DNA of 7,303 nucleotides from Alphaproteobacteria bacterium UBA7371. GTDB lineage: Bacteria > Pseudomonadota > Alphaproteobacteria > UBA8317. Numbering within the stretch: position 1 is the stretch's first letter; the number at the start of each line of letters is the position of its first letter. The DNA lies in contig DKOD01000147.1 in assembly GCA_002469865.1 (NCBI GenBank), positions 1-7,303 of the forward strand. Reading direction: 5' to 3'. Below are positions 6,397-7,303 of this stretch, piece by piece. Position numbers and translations under genes: made by a program. The notes beneath the pieces are model-generated. The model was given only the letters and a program-made list of their open reading frames with translations. It ran no database searches and had not been told where the DNA came from.

Positions 6397-6987
6397 TTAG
6401 CCATTTTTATGGAGGCTGCTCTCAGGCGTGGCATAGCGCTTGAGAAGGCTGATTTGGCTGAGGGCAAACACAAAGGCTGCAGGCACCAGAACCGCAAATT
6501 TAAAAGTTACCCAGCCATCGTCACTCAGGTTTCGCCAGGCGATTTCATTGGCAACAGCCGAGGCCACGAAAAACATGGCCCAACGCCAACTCAGCAATTC
6601 CCAACCGCGTTTTTTAAGATCGAGGCTGTTGCCCACAATTTCTTTGATCAATGGTCTGCCCTGCCATTGGCTGGCGGCCACCAACACGGCCAACACCAAG
6701 TTCACCACTGTTGGTTTCATTTTAAAAATGGCCTCATCATTCAGCAGTAGGCTCAGCACCCCAATGGGAATCACCAGGGCAGCAATCAATAAGGTAATGG
6801 GTTTCGGCCGCTGACCAATGGCAAAGGTCCATGCCAACGTGGCGATGGTGAGTATCGTAAATACCATGGTGGCCAGCATGATGGGCCGCATAAGGCCAGT
6901 GCCTTCTTCCGGGGCAAAGAAATACGTCAACAAAAAGCCCAGAAGTGGACCATATTCCCTGATCAGTGCGGTGGTTTTCTCATTCAT
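6397..6987 (-). CDS. yciB: Inner-membrane septation protein A (YciB/IspZ family)
   Basis: Polytopic inner-membrane protein of the YciB/IspZ (septation protein A) family, linked to envelope synthesis and cell division; its biochemical activity is not settled. From the ATG at 6987 it is 196 aa, typical for the family. Hydrophobic segments lie near 13-24, 35-57, 62-82, 94-106, 134-149 and 163-182. Family blocks include FKMKPT (88-93), GWELLSWRWAMFF (128-140), NEIAWR (147-152) and GWVTFK (158-163). A GGAG lies 6 nt before this ATG. The frame stays open upstream to 7029, but those codons overlap ftsY in another frame and are not family-like. The start overlaps the ftsY stop by 8 nt (ATGAATGA), so the two genes are probably co-transcribed and coupled. 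The older name ispZ reflects alphaproteobacterial annotation practice. Confidence 0.92.
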   Translation of the reverse strand: MNEKTTALIREYGPLLGFLLTYFFAPEEGTGLMRPIMLATMVFTILTIATLAWTFAIGQRPKPITLLIAALVIPIGVLSLLLNDEAIFKMKPTVVNLVLAVLVAASQWQGRPLIKEIVGNSLDLKKRGWELLSWRWAMFFVASAVANEIAWRNLSDDGWVTFKFAVLVPAAFVFALSQISLLKRYATPESSLHKNG

Positions 6988-7303
6988 GATCTTCTCCATG
7001 ACGATGCAGCCCCACCAAGGCACGGGCAAAGGGCAGGGCGGAAAAATTTTGCAAATCTTCTAAGGCTTCTCCCACGCCAATGGCATGGATGGGTAGGCCA
7101 AATTTCTGGGCAAGGGCCACCACCACCCCACCACGCGCTGAGCCATCAAGCTTGGTGACCACCAGGCCGGTTACACCTGCAATATTTCCAAATGCTTCTG
7201 CTTGGGCCAATGCATTTTGACCGGTGGTTGCATCCAATACCAACAAAACATGGTCTGGCGCACCTTGTTTTGCCCTGCCAATGACCCGTCGTATTTTGGC
7301 AAG
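6980..7303 (-). CDS. ftsY: Signal recognition particle receptor FtsY (C-terminal part)
   Basis: SRP receptor GTPase that docks ribosome-SRP complexes at the inner membrane. Only the last 107 codons are in the window, open to the right edge in frame. Visible family blocks are LAKIRRVIGRA at the start of the fragment, VLDATTGQNALAQA, the guanine-specificity motif TKLDGSARGG, and GLPIHAIGVGEALEDLQNF, which closes the G domain. The DTAGR motif and the N domain must lie to the right of the window. After the usual FARALVGL end the protein has a short charged tail, HRHGEDHE. The stop overlaps the yciB start by 8 nt. The ffh/ftsY families are related, but the GVGEALEDL-FARAL ending is specific to FtsY. 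Confidence 0.95.
   Translation of the reverse strand, partial: LAKIRRVIGRAKQGAPDHVLLVLDATTGQNALAQAEAFGNIAGVTGLVVTKLDGSARGGVVVALAQKFGLPIHAIGVGEALEDLQNFSALPFARALVGLHRHGEDHE

Noticed and set aside
6397..6419. Possible bidirectional terminator at the ccmG/yciB junction (AGCCAT, TTTT loop, ATGG plus bulged GCT)
   Set aside because: The uninterrupted stem is only 4 bp, extension needs a 2-nt bulge, and neither direction is followed by a T-run.
6409..6814. Plus-strand open frames opposite yciB
   Set aside because: The minus-strand product matches the YciB/IspZ family along its length; the plus-strand frames show no domain and overlap each other.
2040..7303. Mobile element, CRISPR array or defence system around the inserted dadA
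   Set aside because: No transposase, integrase, terminal inverted repeats, tRNA or spaced repeats are visible; all remaining genes are housekeeping families in a usual alphaproteobacterial order.

Overview
The window reads as a chromosomal segment from an alphaproteobacterium. The basis is gene order: an AcnA-type aconitase diverging from a System I cytochrome c maturation operon (ccmA, ccmB, ccmC, ccmD, ccmG), followed by convergent yciB/ispZ (septation protein A) and ftsY. From general knowledge this order is typical of Alphaproteobacteria. A marine Rhodospirillales or SAR116-like lineage is a guess from composition and protein flavour, not shown by the sequence.

Layout: 1-2039 (minus) is the N-terminal three quarters of acnA, running off the left edge. 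2040-2165 is a short divergent intergenic region that must carry the promoters of both acnA and the ccm operon. 2169-3487 (plus) is ccmA-ccmB, overlapping by ATGA. 3578-4831 (plus) is a DadA-like FAD D-amino acid dehydrogenase placed between ccmB and ccmC. 4896-6396 (plus) is ccmC-ccmD-ccmG, tightly overlapped. 6397-6987 (minus) is yciB, whose stop codon directly abuts that of ccmG. 6980-7303 (minus) is the 3' end of ftsY, overlapping the yciB start by 8 nt.

Function: CcmA and CcmB with CcmC and CcmD form the inner-membrane complex that loads heme for the chaperone CcmE, and CcmG is the periplasmic thioredoxin-like reductant that prepares apocytochrome cysteines. CcmE, CcmF, CcmH and CcmI are not in this window. 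AcnA (TCA cycle), YciB (envelope and septation) and FtsY (SRP receptor) are housekeeping genes linked by conserved order rather than by pathway. The D-amino acid dehydrogenase is the one gene that does not fit the cluster.

I do not see a mobile element, CRISPR array, RNA gene or new multi-gene system. No gene-free stretch exceeds about 130 nt. The points most worth a second look are the dadA-like gene splitting the ccm operon, the extra N-terminal membrane segment on CcmG, the abutting convergent stop codons of ccmG and yciB, and the changed C-terminal motif of the dehydrogenase.
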